This document shows positions 44,082 to 53,032 of a stretch of 64,000 bases of DNA, piece by piece. Under the pieces are notes generated by a model. It did not search any database, was not told the origin of the DNA, and was given only the letters and a program-made list of their open reading frames with translations. The DNA lies in contig DAOPKE010000001.1 of assembly GCA_035390965.1 (NCBI GenBank), positions 27,456 to 91,455 of the forward strand, in the 5' to 3' direction. Origin of the DNA: GWF2-43-63 sp035390965 (GTDB lineage Bacteria > Bacteroidota > Bacteroidia > Bacteroidales > DTU049). The position numbers and the translations under genes are program-made. Position 1 is the stretch's first letter. The number at the start of each line of letters is the position of its first letter.

Positions 44082-45725
44082 ATGGGAGCAAAGAATTGTC
44101 CGGAAACCCCGCGTCAGCGAATGATTTCGATGATGTATCTGGTGTTGACCGCTATGCTTGCCCTCAACGTATCAAAAGATATTTTGCAGGCATTCACTGT
44201 GGTGAACGACAGTATCGTTGAAACCAACCGCATTTTTAAAGCGAAGGTTGATGGAAACTACAATATGTTTAAATCTGCCTATGCATTGACTCCTGGTAAG
44301 GTAAAGGAGAATTATGAAAAGGCACAAACTGTTCAGAAAGAAGCCGATGCACTTGTGGCTTTTATTCAGCAGGTGAAATGGGAAATTATTTCCAAGGTGG
44401 AAGGTAAAACCCCCGAAGAAGTAAAAGCCATGGAAGAAGCTGCAGCCAAAGAAGGCAAAAGTTTTCTGGCCGATATCGACGGAAAAGACAACTATGATGT
44501 TCCTCACCATTATTTCTTTGGCGATTCCGAAGATGGTGGAAGTGGAACCAAAGTTTTTGAACTGAAAGACAAAATCATCGCGTTCAAGAAAAAAATGACT
44601 GATTTGCTTGGGCCAAAATATGCCAAGAGTGTAAACCTGGGGCTTGAAGTGGAAAAGGATTATCCTACCGTTTCGGGCGAAGGCACAGCAAACTGGCAGG
44701 TTACCAATTTCTATCATACCATTCTTGCTGCTGATGTTGTTATTCTCAACAAAACAATCCTCGAGGTGCGTAATGCCGAAGCTGACGTTGTTGCTCAGCT
44801 GTACAACATGGTGGATGCCGAAGGTTTTTCTTTTGACAAGGTAGAAGCCAAAGTTATTGCAAAAAGCAATTATGTGCTTACCGGTAGTGAATACGAAGCT
44901 GAAATTTTTGTTGCAGCTTACGACTCAAAACAGCAGCCAACCATTCTTGTTGGTTCTGGTGTTGATTCCACTACGCTTGAAGTTTCGGGAAATGTCGAAA
45001 CTATTGAAGGTAAAGATGGTGTTGGCCAGTACAAAGTTGGAGCCGGATCTATTGGTGAACAGAAGTTTGGTGGTGTCATTGAAGTAACCTCGCGTAATGG
45101 TGTGAAAACAAAATATCCGTTCAACGCTTCTTACTTCGTTGCGCAGCCATCTGCCACTGTTTCTGCCGATAAAATGAATGTCTTTTACATTGGCGTTGAT
45201 AACCCTGTAACTATTTCGGTTCCTGGCGTTGCCAATGAAAAGGTTCGTGCAAGCATTTCAAATGGTTCACTCAGCCCAACCGGCGGTGGACATTACAATG
45301 TGCGTGTTACCGGTGGTGCCGAAGCTGTCATCAACGTTTCTGCCGATATGGATGGAAGTTCACGTCCGATGGGTTCTACCAAGTTCCGTGTGAAACCCAT
45401 CCCAACTCCTATTCCGAAAGTAGCCAACAAAATCTCTGGGAACTTCACGAAAGCTGAAATTCTTGGATCTCCATATGTGTTAGCAGTTCTCGAAAATTTT
45501 GATTTTGACTTGAGGTATAATGTGGTATCTTTCAAATTCACTTACAAGAATCCTGCTGGTGACCTCATCGATATCCCTGGTCAGGGATACTTACTGAATC
45601 AACAAATGAAAAATCTTATCCAGAATTCGCGCCGTGGCGATCGTTTCTGGGTAGAAGATATCATTGCTGCCGGTCCTACCGGTAACAAACAGATTGGATC
45701 TGTTACAATTAGAATTACTCAATAA
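44082..45725 (+). CDS. gldM: Type IX secretion motor protein GldM/PorM
   Basis: The periplasmic shaft of the type IX motor; it pairs with GldL in the inner membrane and reaches the GldK/GldN ring. The 547-residue protein starts MGAKNCPETPRQRMISMMYLVLTAMLALNVS, the conserved cytoplasmic tip and single membrane helix. A helical D1 region runs to about residue 220 (KEADALVAFIQQV), and beta-rich D2-D4 domains follow, including KVEAKVIAKSNYVLTGSEYEAEIF and AQPSATVSADKMNVFYIGVDNPV, typical of the family. Start and length fit homologues. It follows gldL by 41 bp and precedes gldN by 10 bp. Confidence 0.95.
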   Translation: MGAKNCPETPRQRMISMMYLVLTAMLALNVSKDILQAFTVVNDSIVETNRIFKAKVDGNYNMFKSAYALTPGKVKENYEKAQTVQKEADALVAFIQQVKWEIISKVEGKTPEEVKAMEEAAAKEGKSFLADIDGKDNYDVPHHYFFGDSEDGGSGTKVFELKDKIIAFKKKMTDLLGPKYAKSVNLGLEVEKDYPTVSGEGTANWQVTNFYHTILAADVVILNKTILEVRNAEADVVAQLYNMVDAEGFSFDKVEAKVIAKSNYVLTGSEYEAEIFVAAYDSKQQPTILVGSGVDSTTLEVSGNVETIEGKDGVGQYKVGAGSIGEQKFGGVIEVTSRNGVKTKYPFNASYFVAQPSATVSADKMNVFYIGVDNPVTISVPGVANEKVRASISNGSLSPTGGGHYNVRVTGGAEAVINVSADMDGSSRPMGSTKFRVKPIPTPIPKVANKISGNFTKAEILGSPYVLAVLENFDFDLRYNVVSFKFTYKNPAGDLIDIPGQGYLLNQQMKNLIQNSRRGDRFWVEDIIAAGPTGNKQIGSVTIRITQ

Positions 45726-45735
45726 AGCTTGAATT

Positions 45736-46578
45736 ATGAAAACGCTGTTTGTCTCTGTGGTTGTAATGCTTGGTTTTACCATGGCATCCCTGGCTCAGGT
45801 ATTTGATAATCCACCTGACAGAGTCTGGGACAAAGAATACTATCCCGACCGTGTAGCGGTACCCTATCCGCATTTGCGTAAGGCCGATGTTTTCTTTGCA
45901 AAACGAATCTGGCGCGTTATTGATTTGCGCGAAAAAATCAATCATCCGCTGTATTATCCCATTCAACCTACCAATGGACGAATCAGTCTTATGAGTACAA
46001 TTCTTAAAGGAATTGAAGAAAACTCTATCAGAGCTTACAGCGCCATCGATGATGAGTTCAAAACTCCCATGTCGCCTGAAGAGGTGAAAGGTCTTCTTGT
46101 TAAAATTGACACGCTGAAGGATAGATTCGATCCGTTTACAGGTGCTCAGCTGCCTGATACGGTGATTACAACTCCTTTCGATGTGGCTTCGGTGACTATG
46201 TTCCGACTGAAAGAGGATTGGGTTTTCGACAGACAGCGTTCAGTTCTTGAATGCCGTATTTTGGGAATCTGTCCTTTGCGCGAGGAATATGACATCGATG
46301 GAAACCTCAAGGGTACACGTGCCGATTTTTGGATTTATTTTCCCGAAGCCAGAAATGTGCTTGTTAAAAACGAGGTCTTTAACCGTTTCAACGATGCTCA
46401 GCGTCTGACTTATGATGACTGGTTCTTCAAACGCTTGTTTGGCAGCTATGTTATCAAGGAAACAAATGTGTATGACCGTTATATCGTTTCATATGCAACC
46501 AACCTTGACGCTTTGCTTGAAAGTGAACGAATAGAAAACGACACTTTCGTGTTTGAGCACGATTTATGGGAATTGTAA
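45736..46578 (+). CDS. gldN: Type IX secretion periplasmic protein GldN/PorN
   Basis: A 280-residue periplasmic partner of GldK. Signal peptide MKTLFVSVVVMLGFTMASLA. The mature protein contains the family-specific VAVPYPHLRKADVFFAKRIWRVIDLREKINHP segment (about 39-70), LKEDWVFDRQRSVLECRILGICP and FWIYFPEARNVLVKNEVFN. Its stop is 23 bp upstream of a strong terminator, which closes the porP-gldKLMN unit. Confidence 0.95.
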   Translation: MKTLFVSVVVMLGFTMASLAQVFDNPPDRVWDKEYYPDRVAVPYPHLRKADVFFAKRIWRVIDLREKINHPLYYPIQPTNGRISLMSTILKGIEENSIRAYSAIDDEFKTPMSPEEVKGLLVKIDTLKDRFDPFTGAQLPDTVITTPFDVASVTMFRLKEDWVFDRQRSVLECRILGICPLREEYDIDGNLKGTRADFWIYFPEARNVLVKNEVFNRFNDAQRLTYDDWFFKRLFGSYVIKETNVYDRYIVSYATNLDALLESERIENDTFVFEHDLWEL

Positions 46579-46601
46579 CAAACAGATTTTGTTTATCATT
46601 G

Positions 46602-46630
46602 GCTGCTCTCTTCGGAGGGCAGCTTTTTTT
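46602..46630 (+). terminator. Strong UUCG-loop terminator of the type IX operon
   Basis: GCTGCTCTC (46602-46610), tetraloop TTCG (46611-46614), GAGGGCAGC (46615-46623), then a run of seven T (46624-46630). One T-G wobble. It lies between gldN and the convergent comM gene, whose stop begins at the end of the T-run. Confidence 0.88.
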
Positions 46631-48168
46631 TATACCATGCCCCAGGTTTCGCGGTCGAGACTGCGGTATTGGATGGCTTCGGCCAGATGGTGATTTTCAA
46701 TGTCTGCAGATTGCTCTATATCTGCAATGGTGCGCGCCACTTTTAAAATCCGGTCGTAGGCGCGTGCCGAAAGTTTCAGCATATCCATGGCCTTTTGAAT
46801 CAGTTGCTCGCCTTCAGGTTTCAACTGACAGTATTTTTTCATTAAAGCTGGTGTTAGCTGGGCATTGCAGGAAATCTGGCTATGTTCCTTGTATCTTTCC
46901 TGTTGTATCATTCTGGTTGCGATGACCCGCTGACGGACTGCCTGCGAAGATTCGCTTTTCTTTTTGTCGGTGAGACTACTGAATGGTACCGGTGTAACTT
47001 CAATATGAATATCAATCCGGTCGAGCAGCGGCCCTGAAATGCGGCTTAAATAGCGGCGTATGGCTCCGGGTGCGCAGGTGCATTCTTTTTCAGGGTGATT
47101 GTAGAATCCGCATGGACAGGGGTTCATGGCAGCAATAAGCATGACCGATGCCGGGTAATCAACAGTAAAACGTGCCCGCGAAATGGTTACAATACGGTCT
47201 TCGAGTGGCTGACGCATTACCTCAAGAGCACTGCGTTTAAATTCGGGCAGTTCGTCGAGAAATAAAACCCCGTTGTGAGCCAGACTGATTTCGCCCGGTT
47301 GAGGATAGGTGCCTCCACCAATCAGTGCCACATCGCTGCATGTGTGATGGGGTGCGCGAAAAGGTCGGTTTTTAAGCAGTCCGGTGCCTTGCGGGAGTTT
47401 GCCTGATACCGAATGGATTTTGGTAGTCTCCAGTGCTTCATCGAGCGACATTGGAGGCAATATGGTAGGTAATCGACGGGCCAGCATGGTTTTGCCACTT
47501 CCCGGCGGTCCAATCATAATTGCGTTATGTCCGCCAGCTGCAGCAATTTCCATCACGCGTTTTACATTTTCCTGACCTTTCACATCGCTGAAATCGACCG
47601 GATATGGACTTCCTTTTTCTTCGCTGATTGAATATCCTGAAGGGCAGGGATCCATTTCGGTAGTGCCTTCGAGAAATTGAACTACCTGACGGATATCGTG
47701 CAGGGGAAAAACCTGAAGGCCATCTACTACTGAGGCCTCATGGGCATTTTCGGCAGGGACAATAATTCCCTTGAAATTATTTTTGCGGGCTTCGATGGCG
47801 GCAGAAAGAACTCCTTTTACCGGTGCTATTGTTCCATCTAGTGAAAGTTCCCCAACTATCATGATTTCTGACAGACGTTCGCTTTCTATTTGGTGTGAAG
47901 CAGCGAGTACGGCAATTGAGATGGCAAGGTCGTAGGCCGAACCTTCTTTTTTCATATCTGCTGGCGCCAGATTGATGACCACTCTGCGTCCGGGGTAGCG
48001 GAAACCGTTGTGAACAAGCGCAGAACGTATTCTCTCTATGCTTTCTTTCACTGCATTGTCAGGTAAGCCGGCAATAAAAGTCTTTGTTCCGGATTGAATA
48101 TCGACTTCTACCGAAACGGTATAAGCTTCGATTCCCTGAATGGCACAGCAAAATGTTTTAACAAGCAT
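46630..48168 (-). CDS. comM: YifB/ComM-type magnesium-chelatase-like AAA+ ATPase
   Basis: ComM is a hexameric helicase that extends branch migration during recombination of incoming DNA. From ATG 48168 it is 512 residues: an N-terminal Lon-protease-like S5 domain (EAYTVSVEVDIQSGTKTFIAGLPDNAVKES), a AAA+ core with Walker A IGPPGSGKTMLARRLP near 217, HHTCSDVALIGGG, LAHNGVLFLDELPEF as Walker B, and a C-terminal Mg-chelatase domain (KVARTIADIEQS). A zinc-like cysteine set appears in AMNPCPCGFYNHPEKECTC. A longer frame from TTG 48195 overlaps the -7 box and is rejected. Recombination in vivo is known only from some species, so the role here is by homology. Confidence 0.92.
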   Translation of the reverse strand: MLVKTFCCAIQGIEAYTVSVEVDIQSGTKTFIAGLPDNAVKESIERIRSALVHNGFRYPGRRVVINLAPADMKKEGSAYDLAISIAVLAASHQIESERLSEIMIVGELSLDGTIAPVKGVLSAAIEARKNNFKGIIVPAENAHEASVVDGLQVFPLHDIRQVVQFLEGTTEMDPCPSGYSISEEKGSPYPVDFSDVKGQENVKRVMEIAAAGGHNAIMIGPPGSGKTMLARRLPTILPPMSLDEALETTKIHSVSGKLPQGTGLLKNRPFRAPHHTCSDVALIGGGTYPQPGEISLAHNGVLFLDELPEFKRSALEVMRQPLEDRIVTISRARFTVDYPASVMLIAAMNPCPCGFYNHPEKECTCAPGAIRRYLSRISGPLLDRIDIHIEVTPVPFSSLTDKKKSESSQAVRQRVIATRMIQQERYKEHSQISCNAQLTPALMKKYCQLKPEGEQLIQKAMDMLKLSARAYDRILKVARTIADIEQSADIENHHLAEAIQYRSLDRETWGMV

Positions 48169-48192
48169 ATGAATTATTCTGAGATCGGTTAA

Positions 48193-48200
48193 CAAAAATA
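48193..48200 (-). promoter_or_regulatory. Putative -7 box of comM
   Basis: TATTTTTG on the minus strand, 25 bp before ATG 48168; divergent from the promoter of the next lipoprotein gene. TTTG on the minus strand is 25 bp further up, longer than the usual spacing. Confidence 0.45.
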
Positions 48201-48213
48201 ATCAAATACTTTG

Positions 48214-48244
48214 TTGCTTATCTGACAAAATGGAATTATTTTTG
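48214..48244 (+). promoter_or_regulatory. Promoter of the small lipoprotein gene
   Basis: TTG (48214-48216), 20 bp, TATTTTTG (48237-48244), then 20 bp to ATG 48265. A complete match to the spacing seen elsewhere in the window. Confidence 0.68.
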
Positions 48245-48264
48245 TAGAAAACAGCGAAAACTCT

Positions 48265-48687
48265 ATGAAACGCTTTTTCAATATTTTTTTGATTGCCCTG
48301 ATGAGCGCAACTTTACTGGTTTCTTGTCAGCCAGACGAAGATGATGATGATATTTCGAATGATCCGCGCAGCGATTATCAAGGTGTATGGGTGTGTTCCG
48401 AAATTGGCGGACAGTCATACACTGTGAATATTTCAATTGATACGGCCACACAATCGCAGATTACATTGTTCAATTTTCATCATCAGGGATTTGAAGAAAA
48501 AATCAATGCAATTGTATCCGGAACTTCGCTGACCATCAACCCCCAGACCATGTGTATGGGAACCCTCACTGTTGAAGGAACCGCAACCATGCAGAGTAAT
48601 AAAACGAATATGAATTTTTATTACACGGTAAACAACGGCGTTGATATGGACACTATTCAGGCCAATTATACCAAACAGTCGTCCTGA
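48265..48687 (+). CDS. Small hypothetical lipoprotein
   Basis: A 140-residue predicted lipoprotein: signal peptide MKRFFNIFLIALMSATLLVSC with Cys21, then an acidic linker (QPDEDDDDISNDPR). The mature part is a small beta-rich domain with alternating strands (VWVCSEIGGQSYTVNISID, TLFNFHHQGFEEKINAIVSG, LTVEGTATMQSNKTNMNFYYTVN), consistent with a lipocalin-like or beta-sandwich fold. I do not recognise the family. It has its own promoter. Its stop codon lies inside a short palindrome (GTCC TGAA GGGAC) at the edge of a repeat-rich spacer. Confidence 0.78.
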   Translation: MKRFFNIFLIALMSATLLVSCQPDEDDDDISNDPRSDYQGVWVCSEIGGQSYTVNISIDTATQSQITLFNFHHQGFEEKINAIVSGTSLTINPQTMCMGTLTVEGTATMQSNKTNMNFYYTVNNGVDMDTIQANYTKQSS

Positions 48688-48990
48688 AGGGACTAAACGG
48701 TCTTATTGAATAAACCATTTCGTACCTGACGGCACGGGTTGGCGTTCTTTTTTGAGCTACCAATATTTTGTCCCTATGGGACAATTGCAGCTATGTCTGC
48801 TGTTTCCCTTGGGCTCCGAATTCCGGGACAAATCCGCGCCGCTCCTAAAGAACTGAAATAACACCAAAGCGTTTTTTTAATCGGTGCAATCATTTTTGGA
48901 AGACTCCGGAGGAGTCACATATCTGTAGCCCATAAATACACAAAATCACGACTCCGGAGGAGTCGCATATAAAGAGCTGCGTCCTCTGAC
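48681..48990. repeat. Cluster of palindromic intergenic repeats
   Basis: A 424-base gene-free spacer (48688-49111) whose first part is a mosaic of short palindromes: GTCC-TGAA-GGGAC at 48681, CGTACC-TGAC-GGCACG at about 48721-48736, GTCCCTATGGGAC at 48770-48782, and two identical copies of GACTCCGGAGGAGTC at 48902-48916 and 48950-48964, each followed by RCATAT. The matching core and following bases of the last two suggest one unit repeated in tandem with a 33-base spacer. The pattern resembles dispersed intergenic repeats of Bacteroidota. From 48991 to 49111 I see nothing further. Confidence 0.65.
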
Positions 48991-49111
48991 AATGCCTGTA
49001 TATATGCGCTTTTGCAGAGGTAGTGGTTGTTAAGCCGGTTTGAAAATACTTTACTGATTATGCTGTTATTTTGTGAAAAATGACAGACGTAAAAAAGATG
49101 ATCAGATTTGT

Positions 49112-49474
49112 TTATTGATCTTTTTCTAACATTGTTTCCAGTATAATCAGACTATCGAGCGCCTGATTGCTTATTTGCTTCAGTTTTTCCGGTTGGTGCG
49201 CCCAGTATCTGTAGGAACGTGTTATTTTTGAAGTGTCGCAATGATATTTTTCAAGCATTAACTGATAGTAATGGGTGGCATGCACCGATACATCTTTGCC
49301 CGTTCGCTCAATTTGCCGGATGGATGCTTCTGTGAGATAAAAATCAATAAGCAGTGTCTTCATGGAGTCTTGTGTAAACACTGAATCAGGGCTGATTTCA
49401 GATGTTTCTTTTTTTGAGGAACAAGCTACAGCAAGCAATAAAACAAATAATATGAAGATCAGCTTTTTGTACAT
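49112..49474 (-). CDS. DUF4296 family lipoprotein
   Basis: A 120-residue lipoprotein from ATG 49474: MYKKLIFILFVLLLAVAC with Cys18 as lipid site, a Ser/Lys linker, then a helical DUF4296-type domain (SMKTLLIDFYLTEASIRQIE, HYYQLMLEKYHCDTSKITRSYRYWAHQPEKL). The HYYQLMLEKY...F/Y-x5-Y pattern is typical of this Bacteroidota family, whose role is unknown. The five-codon upstream extension (to 49489) would lie in the promoter and is dropped. It is a single-gene unit. Confidence 0.8.
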   Translation of the reverse strand: MYKKLIFILFVLLLAVACSSKKETSEISPDSVFTQDSMKTLLIDFYLTEASIRQIERTGKDVSVHATHYYQLMLEKYHCDTSKITRSYRYWAHQPEKLKQISNQALDSLIILETMLEKDQ

Positions 49475-49478
49475 GCTG

Positions 49479-49486
49479 CAAAGATA
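49479..49486 (-). promoter_or_regulatory. Putative -7 box of the DUF4296 gene
   Basis: TATCTTTG on the minus strand, five bases before ATG 49474, implying almost no leader. No TTG at the usual distance. Confidence 0.4.
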
Positions 49487-49579
49487 CAAAAGAGTAGTGA
49501 GTTAAGCCCTGAAATCCTGTGAGCAACCCAAGCCTCAGGATCAAGTTAAACAACTGTTCGGAAAACATAACTTCTTTTT

Positions 49580-49628
49580 ACTACTAAAGTAGTACTTTCC
49601 ATTAAATTGGTGGTAGAACCACCTTTTT
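49580..49628 (+). repeat. Two adjacent short hairpins in a gene-free spacer
   Basis: TACTAC-TAAA-GTAGTA (49580-49595) and GGTGGT-AGA-ACCACC followed by TTTTT (49609-49628). The second looks like a terminator in the plus direction, but no plus-strand gene precedes it. They lie in the 302-base spacer 49490-49791 between the DUF4296 gene and the end of recG; I see no tRNA or gene there. Confidence 0.45.
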
Positions 49629-49791
49629 CAGGAACTGACAACTGACAAATTCATAACAACTTTCGCCTTATTCGTATTGTCATTGTTACTTTTCTTTTTA
49701 CATCGATGACTGTGTAATAGATTGTCATAGCTTGCCACGATGCAAGTGGTTCCACGTGATTTTATGTGAGGGTGTTATATTTTCGCAACTT

Positions 49792-51897
49792 TTATGCGAT
49801 ATCAGACAGGGATAATCCTTTGAAACGTTCTTTCAGAGCCGTTTTTAAACATGCGTTTTCGGCTTTTGAAAGAGTTGGATCGTCTGTGCAGATTTGTTCA
49901 GCAGTTTGTCTTGCAAAGGTGATGATATGATCATCACGAACGACATCGAGGTGAATAAATTCAAATTCTCCGCTTTGCCGGGTTCCCATCAGGTCGCCGG
50001 GACCGCGTAGTTTTAGATCGGCTTCGGCAATTTTAAAACCATCGGTTGTTTCTATCATGGCTTTCAGTCTTGTTTTGGCGTCGTTGCTCAGGTTTTTACC
50101 TCCAATTAAAATGCAATAGGATTGGAATTTTCCGCGACCAACTCTTCCGCGCAACTGATGCAATTGCGACAGTCCAAAGCGTTCTGCATTTTCAATGATT
50201 ATTACCGATGCATTTGGGACATCAACGCCAACTTCGATGACCGTTGTTGAGACAAGAATGTTTGTCAATCCGCGGACAAAGCGTTTCATTACAAAATCTT
50301 TTTCGTCCTGAGGCATGCGTCCATGCATAATCCCAACCTCGTATTCCGGCATGGGGAAGTCGCGGATAATACCTTCATAGCCATTTTCGAGAGCTACAAG
50401 ATCCAGCTTTTCCGATTCTTTTATCAGTGGGTAAACAATATAAATCTGCCGACCATTTTTTATTTGTTTTCGCATCATTTCGATTACATAATAGCGCTGG
50501 TCATCGTAGTAGAATTTAGTAATAATTTCTTTTCGGCCGGGTGGCAATTCATCAATAATACTGACATCCAGGTCGCCATAAAAGGTGAGTGCGAGTGTAC
50601 GAGGAATAGGTGTTGCAGTCATAACCAGCGTGTGAACCATTTCAGAACCTTTGGAGTGGAGCTTTGCGCGCTGCATGACCCCAAAGCGGTGTTGTTCGTC
50701 AATAATGGCGAGTCCCAGGTTTGAAAATTCAACAGGATCCTCAATCAGAGCATGCGTTCCGACAACAATATGAATAGACCCATCGGCCAGCGATTTCAGA
50801 ATTTCCTTACGTCCTTTGTTTTTTGTGCTGCCGGTGAGCAATTCAACGCGCAGACCCAAATCAGTTATCCATTTCGAAATGGTTGCAAAATGTTGCTGAG
50901 CCAATATTTCAGTAGGCGCCATCAGGCAGGCCTGATATCCGTTGTCGATGGCCAGCAGGGCTGCCATCATGGCAACGACGGTTTTCCCGCTGCCAACATC
51001 GCCCTGCAACAATCTGTTCATGCGGTATCCACTACCAAGGTCGGCTCTGATTTCGCGCGTAACTCTTTTCTGAGCCGCTGTCAGAGCGAAACTGAGCGAT
51101 TGATTGTAAAAAGCATTGAAATATTTTCCAACTTCTTTGAATATAATTCCAGTTGAGGTTTTCTTTCGGTTGTCGGCGTTTATTTTGTGCCGGAGCTGCA
51201 TCAACAGTGCTTCTTCGAAGCGGAATCTTTTGAGACTACGGTCAAGAATGTTTTCATCCTGTGGGATATGAATGTTTTGATATGCTTCATTGATACCGGG
51301 CAGCTGAAGCGATTTCAGCAGTTTTTCGGGCAACGTTTCATTCATTTGCCCGCTTGTTTTGTTAAGTGCAGCAGCCACAAACATGGATATGGCCTTCGAG
51401 TCGATGCCTTTTGCTTTCAGCTTTTCCGAAGTCTGATAAATGGGTTGAAAACGACCGGAAAATGGCAATCGCTTGAATTCATCCGGTGTGAGGATCTCGG
51501 GATGCGCCATGTATAGTTGTTTGCTGAAAAGCCCAACACGTCCGAAAATATAATATCGTGTTCCGGTTTTGTACTTGTCGGTAACCCATGAGAAATTCTG
51601 AAACCAGATGATTTTAATGGCGGCTGTATCATCATGGAAAATGGCTTCTAAACGCGAATGACCTGTTTTACCCACTTTGACGAATTCATCAAAAAAACCG
51701 GATATCTGCACAAAATTGTCATCGCCCGAAAGTGTGGCAATAGGAGTAATACGTGTCCGGTCGATGTAGCGGAACGGAAAATAATTGAGCAAATCCTGAA
51801 ATTCAAAAACCGATAATTCCTTGTTCAGAATTTCAGCCCGTGCCGGGCCGACTCCTTTCAGATATTCGATTTTATTATTCAGAATTGAATCAGACAT
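49792..51897 (-). CDS. recG: ATP-dependent DNA helicase RecG
   Basis: RecG remodels stalled replication forks and recombination intermediates by branch migration. From ATG 51897 it is 701 residues, the normal length. Seen: N-terminal region with EYLKGVGPARAEIL, an OB-fold wedge (about 60-160), LLQGDVGSGKTVVAMMA (motif I, near 300), MAPTEILAQQHF (Ia), IDEQHRFGVMQRAKL (motif II as DEQH), MTATPIPRTLALTFYGD (III), STTVIEVGVDVPNAS, ERFGLSQLHQLRGRVGRG (VI). A frame extending upstream to 52155 opposes the next gene and is not coding. The promoter diverges from that of the next gene. Confidence 0.95.
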   Translation of the reverse strand: MSDSILNNKIEYLKGVGPARAEILNKELSVFEFQDLLNYFPFRYIDRTRITPIATLSGDDNFVQISGFFDEFVKVGKTGHSRLEAIFHDDTAAIKIIWFQNFSWVTDKYKTGTRYYIFGRVGLFSKQLYMAHPEILTPDEFKRLPFSGRFQPIYQTSEKLKAKGIDSKAISMFVAAALNKTSGQMNETLPEKLLKSLQLPGINEAYQNIHIPQDENILDRSLKRFRFEEALLMQLRHKINADNRKKTSTGIIFKEVGKYFNAFYNQSLSFALTAAQKRVTREIRADLGSGYRMNRLLQGDVGSGKTVVAMMAALLAIDNGYQACLMAPTEILAQQHFATISKWITDLGLRVELLTGSTKNKGRKEILKSLADGSIHIVVGTHALIEDPVEFSNLGLAIIDEQHRFGVMQRAKLHSKGSEMVHTLVMTATPIPRTLALTFYGDLDVSIIDELPPGRKEIITKFYYDDQRYYVIEMMRKQIKNGRQIYIVYPLIKESEKLDLVALENGYEGIIRDFPMPEYEVGIMHGRMPQDEKDFVMKRFVRGLTNILVSTTVIEVGVDVPNASVIIIENAERFGLSQLHQLRGRVGRGKFQSYCILIGGKNLSNDAKTRLKAMIETTDGFKIAEADLKLRGPGDLMGTRQSGEFEFIHLDVVRDDHIITFARQTAEQICTDDPTLSKAENACLKTALKERFKGLSLSDIA

Positions 51898-51901
51898 TGA
51901 G

Positions 51902-51909
51902 CAAATATA
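51902..51909 (-). promoter_or_regulatory. Putative -7 box of recG
   Basis: TATATTTG on the minus strand, five bases before ATG 51897; no TTG at the usual distance. It fixes the start well downstream of the long open frame. Confidence 0.4.
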
Positions 51910-51949
51910 ATAAATATGCGCACATGACTTTCTTGTAAGCCATGAAATT

Positions 51950-51980
51950 TTGTGCTGTCGGAAAAAAGCAATTATCTTTG
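51950..51980 (+). promoter_or_regulatory. Promoter of the secreted hypothetical gene
   Basis: TTTTG with TTG at 51950-51952, 20 bp, then TATCTTTG (51973-51980), 38 bp before ATG 52019. A complete match to the TTG-N20-TAnnTTTG form. Confidence 0.72.
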
Positions 51981-52018
51981 TGTGTATAATAAAAGTTGCT
52001 TCAAACGTTATTGTATTG

Positions 52019-53020
52019 ATGAAATATCCCGGGCGCCTGTTTTTAATGTGGTTTTTTTCTGTGACAATGCTACATGCATTTGCCCAGAAAGAAAAGCTTG
52101 TGGTACAGACTCCTTCAACAGATAGTCTTATGGCTGCATCCATGGCCATGTACAATGGTAAAACAGATATGGCCCGGTACGAGGCAAATGAGAAATTTAT
52201 ACAACTTCTGAAAAAAGACCTCAGGGAAGAAAACGCTTTTGATTATGTTTTTGATAGTATTCGTATCCTGTCTGTTATTTATCCTGACGACAGAAAGTTT
52301 AAGGTCTTCAGTTGGAATTTGCCTCTCAGTAATTTCAAAAATGAAAATTATGGATTGATGATGGTTTTTTCTGAAAAGTCGCATAATTACAAGCTGATTG
52401 AATTGCGTGATGTTTCTAATGACATTATTAATCCTGAAAAGGAAATCTTAAAGAAAGGATTGTGGTATGGTGCGGTATATTATCAATTGATAGAGAAGAA
52501 ATTTGATGGTAAAAAAGTTTATACCATCATCGGATGGCATCCCACCAATGGCTTATATCAGCAGAAAATAATCGATGTAATTACTTTTGACCGTAACGAT
52601 GATCCGGTTTTTGGCAAGCTGATGTTCAGAGGAAAGGGTTATACAGGGAGTAAAAGAATTGTTTTTCGATACAGTGATAAGGTTGCTATGAAGCTTCGTT
52701 TTGAAGAAGCGACATATAATATTGTAAAAAAGAAGGAAAAGAAAAAATACAACAGCCGGATCAACAAAAACAATGACCGGGCTTTGCGTAAACCGAAAAA
52801 GAAAACCATAGTTAAAACAAAAATGGAAGAGATGATTGTTTTTGATATGCTTTTTCCCACCAGGCCTGAACTGCAGGGACAATACCAGTATTATTATCCG
52901 CTGTCGGAAACGGGTAACGGTTTCTATTTTAATGATGGCAGATGGGTTCACCGGTCGCTTGAGCCAGCCGAAGACACTTTGCTGGTAAAACCGATCAACA
53001 ATGGCCTGATGCCTGATTGA
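52019..53020 (+). CDS. Secreted hypothetical protein with basic segment
   Basis: A 333-residue protein from ATG 52019, with signal peptide MKYPGRLFLMWFFSVTMLHAFA. The mature part has a helical region (MARYEANEKFIQLLKKDLREENAF), then beta-rich sequence with YPDDRKFKVFSWNLPLSN and VYYQLIEKKFDGKKVYTIIGWHPTNG, a pattern I associate with an unassigned Bacteroidota family. A strongly basic stretch (about 240-290, KKKEKKKYNSRINKNNDRALRKPKKK) is odd for an exported protein. The frame's 23-codon upstream extension lies over the promoter and is rejected. Convergent with the moxR gene. Confidence 0.78.
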   Translation: MKYPGRLFLMWFFSVTMLHAFAQKEKLVVQTPSTDSLMAASMAMYNGKTDMARYEANEKFIQLLKKDLREENAFDYVFDSIRILSVIYPDDRKFKVFSWNLPLSNFKNENYGLMMVFSEKSHNYKLIELRDVSNDIINPEKEILKKGLWYGAVYYQLIEKKFDGKKVYTIIGWHPTNGLYQQKIIDVITFDRNDDPVFGKLMFRGKGYTGSKRIVFRYSDKVAMKLRFEEATYNIVKKKEKKKYNSRINKNNDRALRKPKKKTIVKTKMEEMIVFDMLFPTRPELQGQYQYYYPLSETGNGFYFNDGRWVHRSLEPAEDTLLVKPINNGLMPD

Positions 53021-53032
53021 CAGAGAGCAGAA

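Noticed and set aside
48902..48964. CRISPR array from the two GACTCCGGAGGAGTC copies
   Set aside because: There are only two short copies, each itself a palindrome, without further units or any cas gene in the window.
51898..52155. 86-residue N-terminal extension of RecG
   Set aside because: It is antisense to the start of the 52019 gene, crosses both divergent promoters and is absent from the normal RecG length of about 700 residues.
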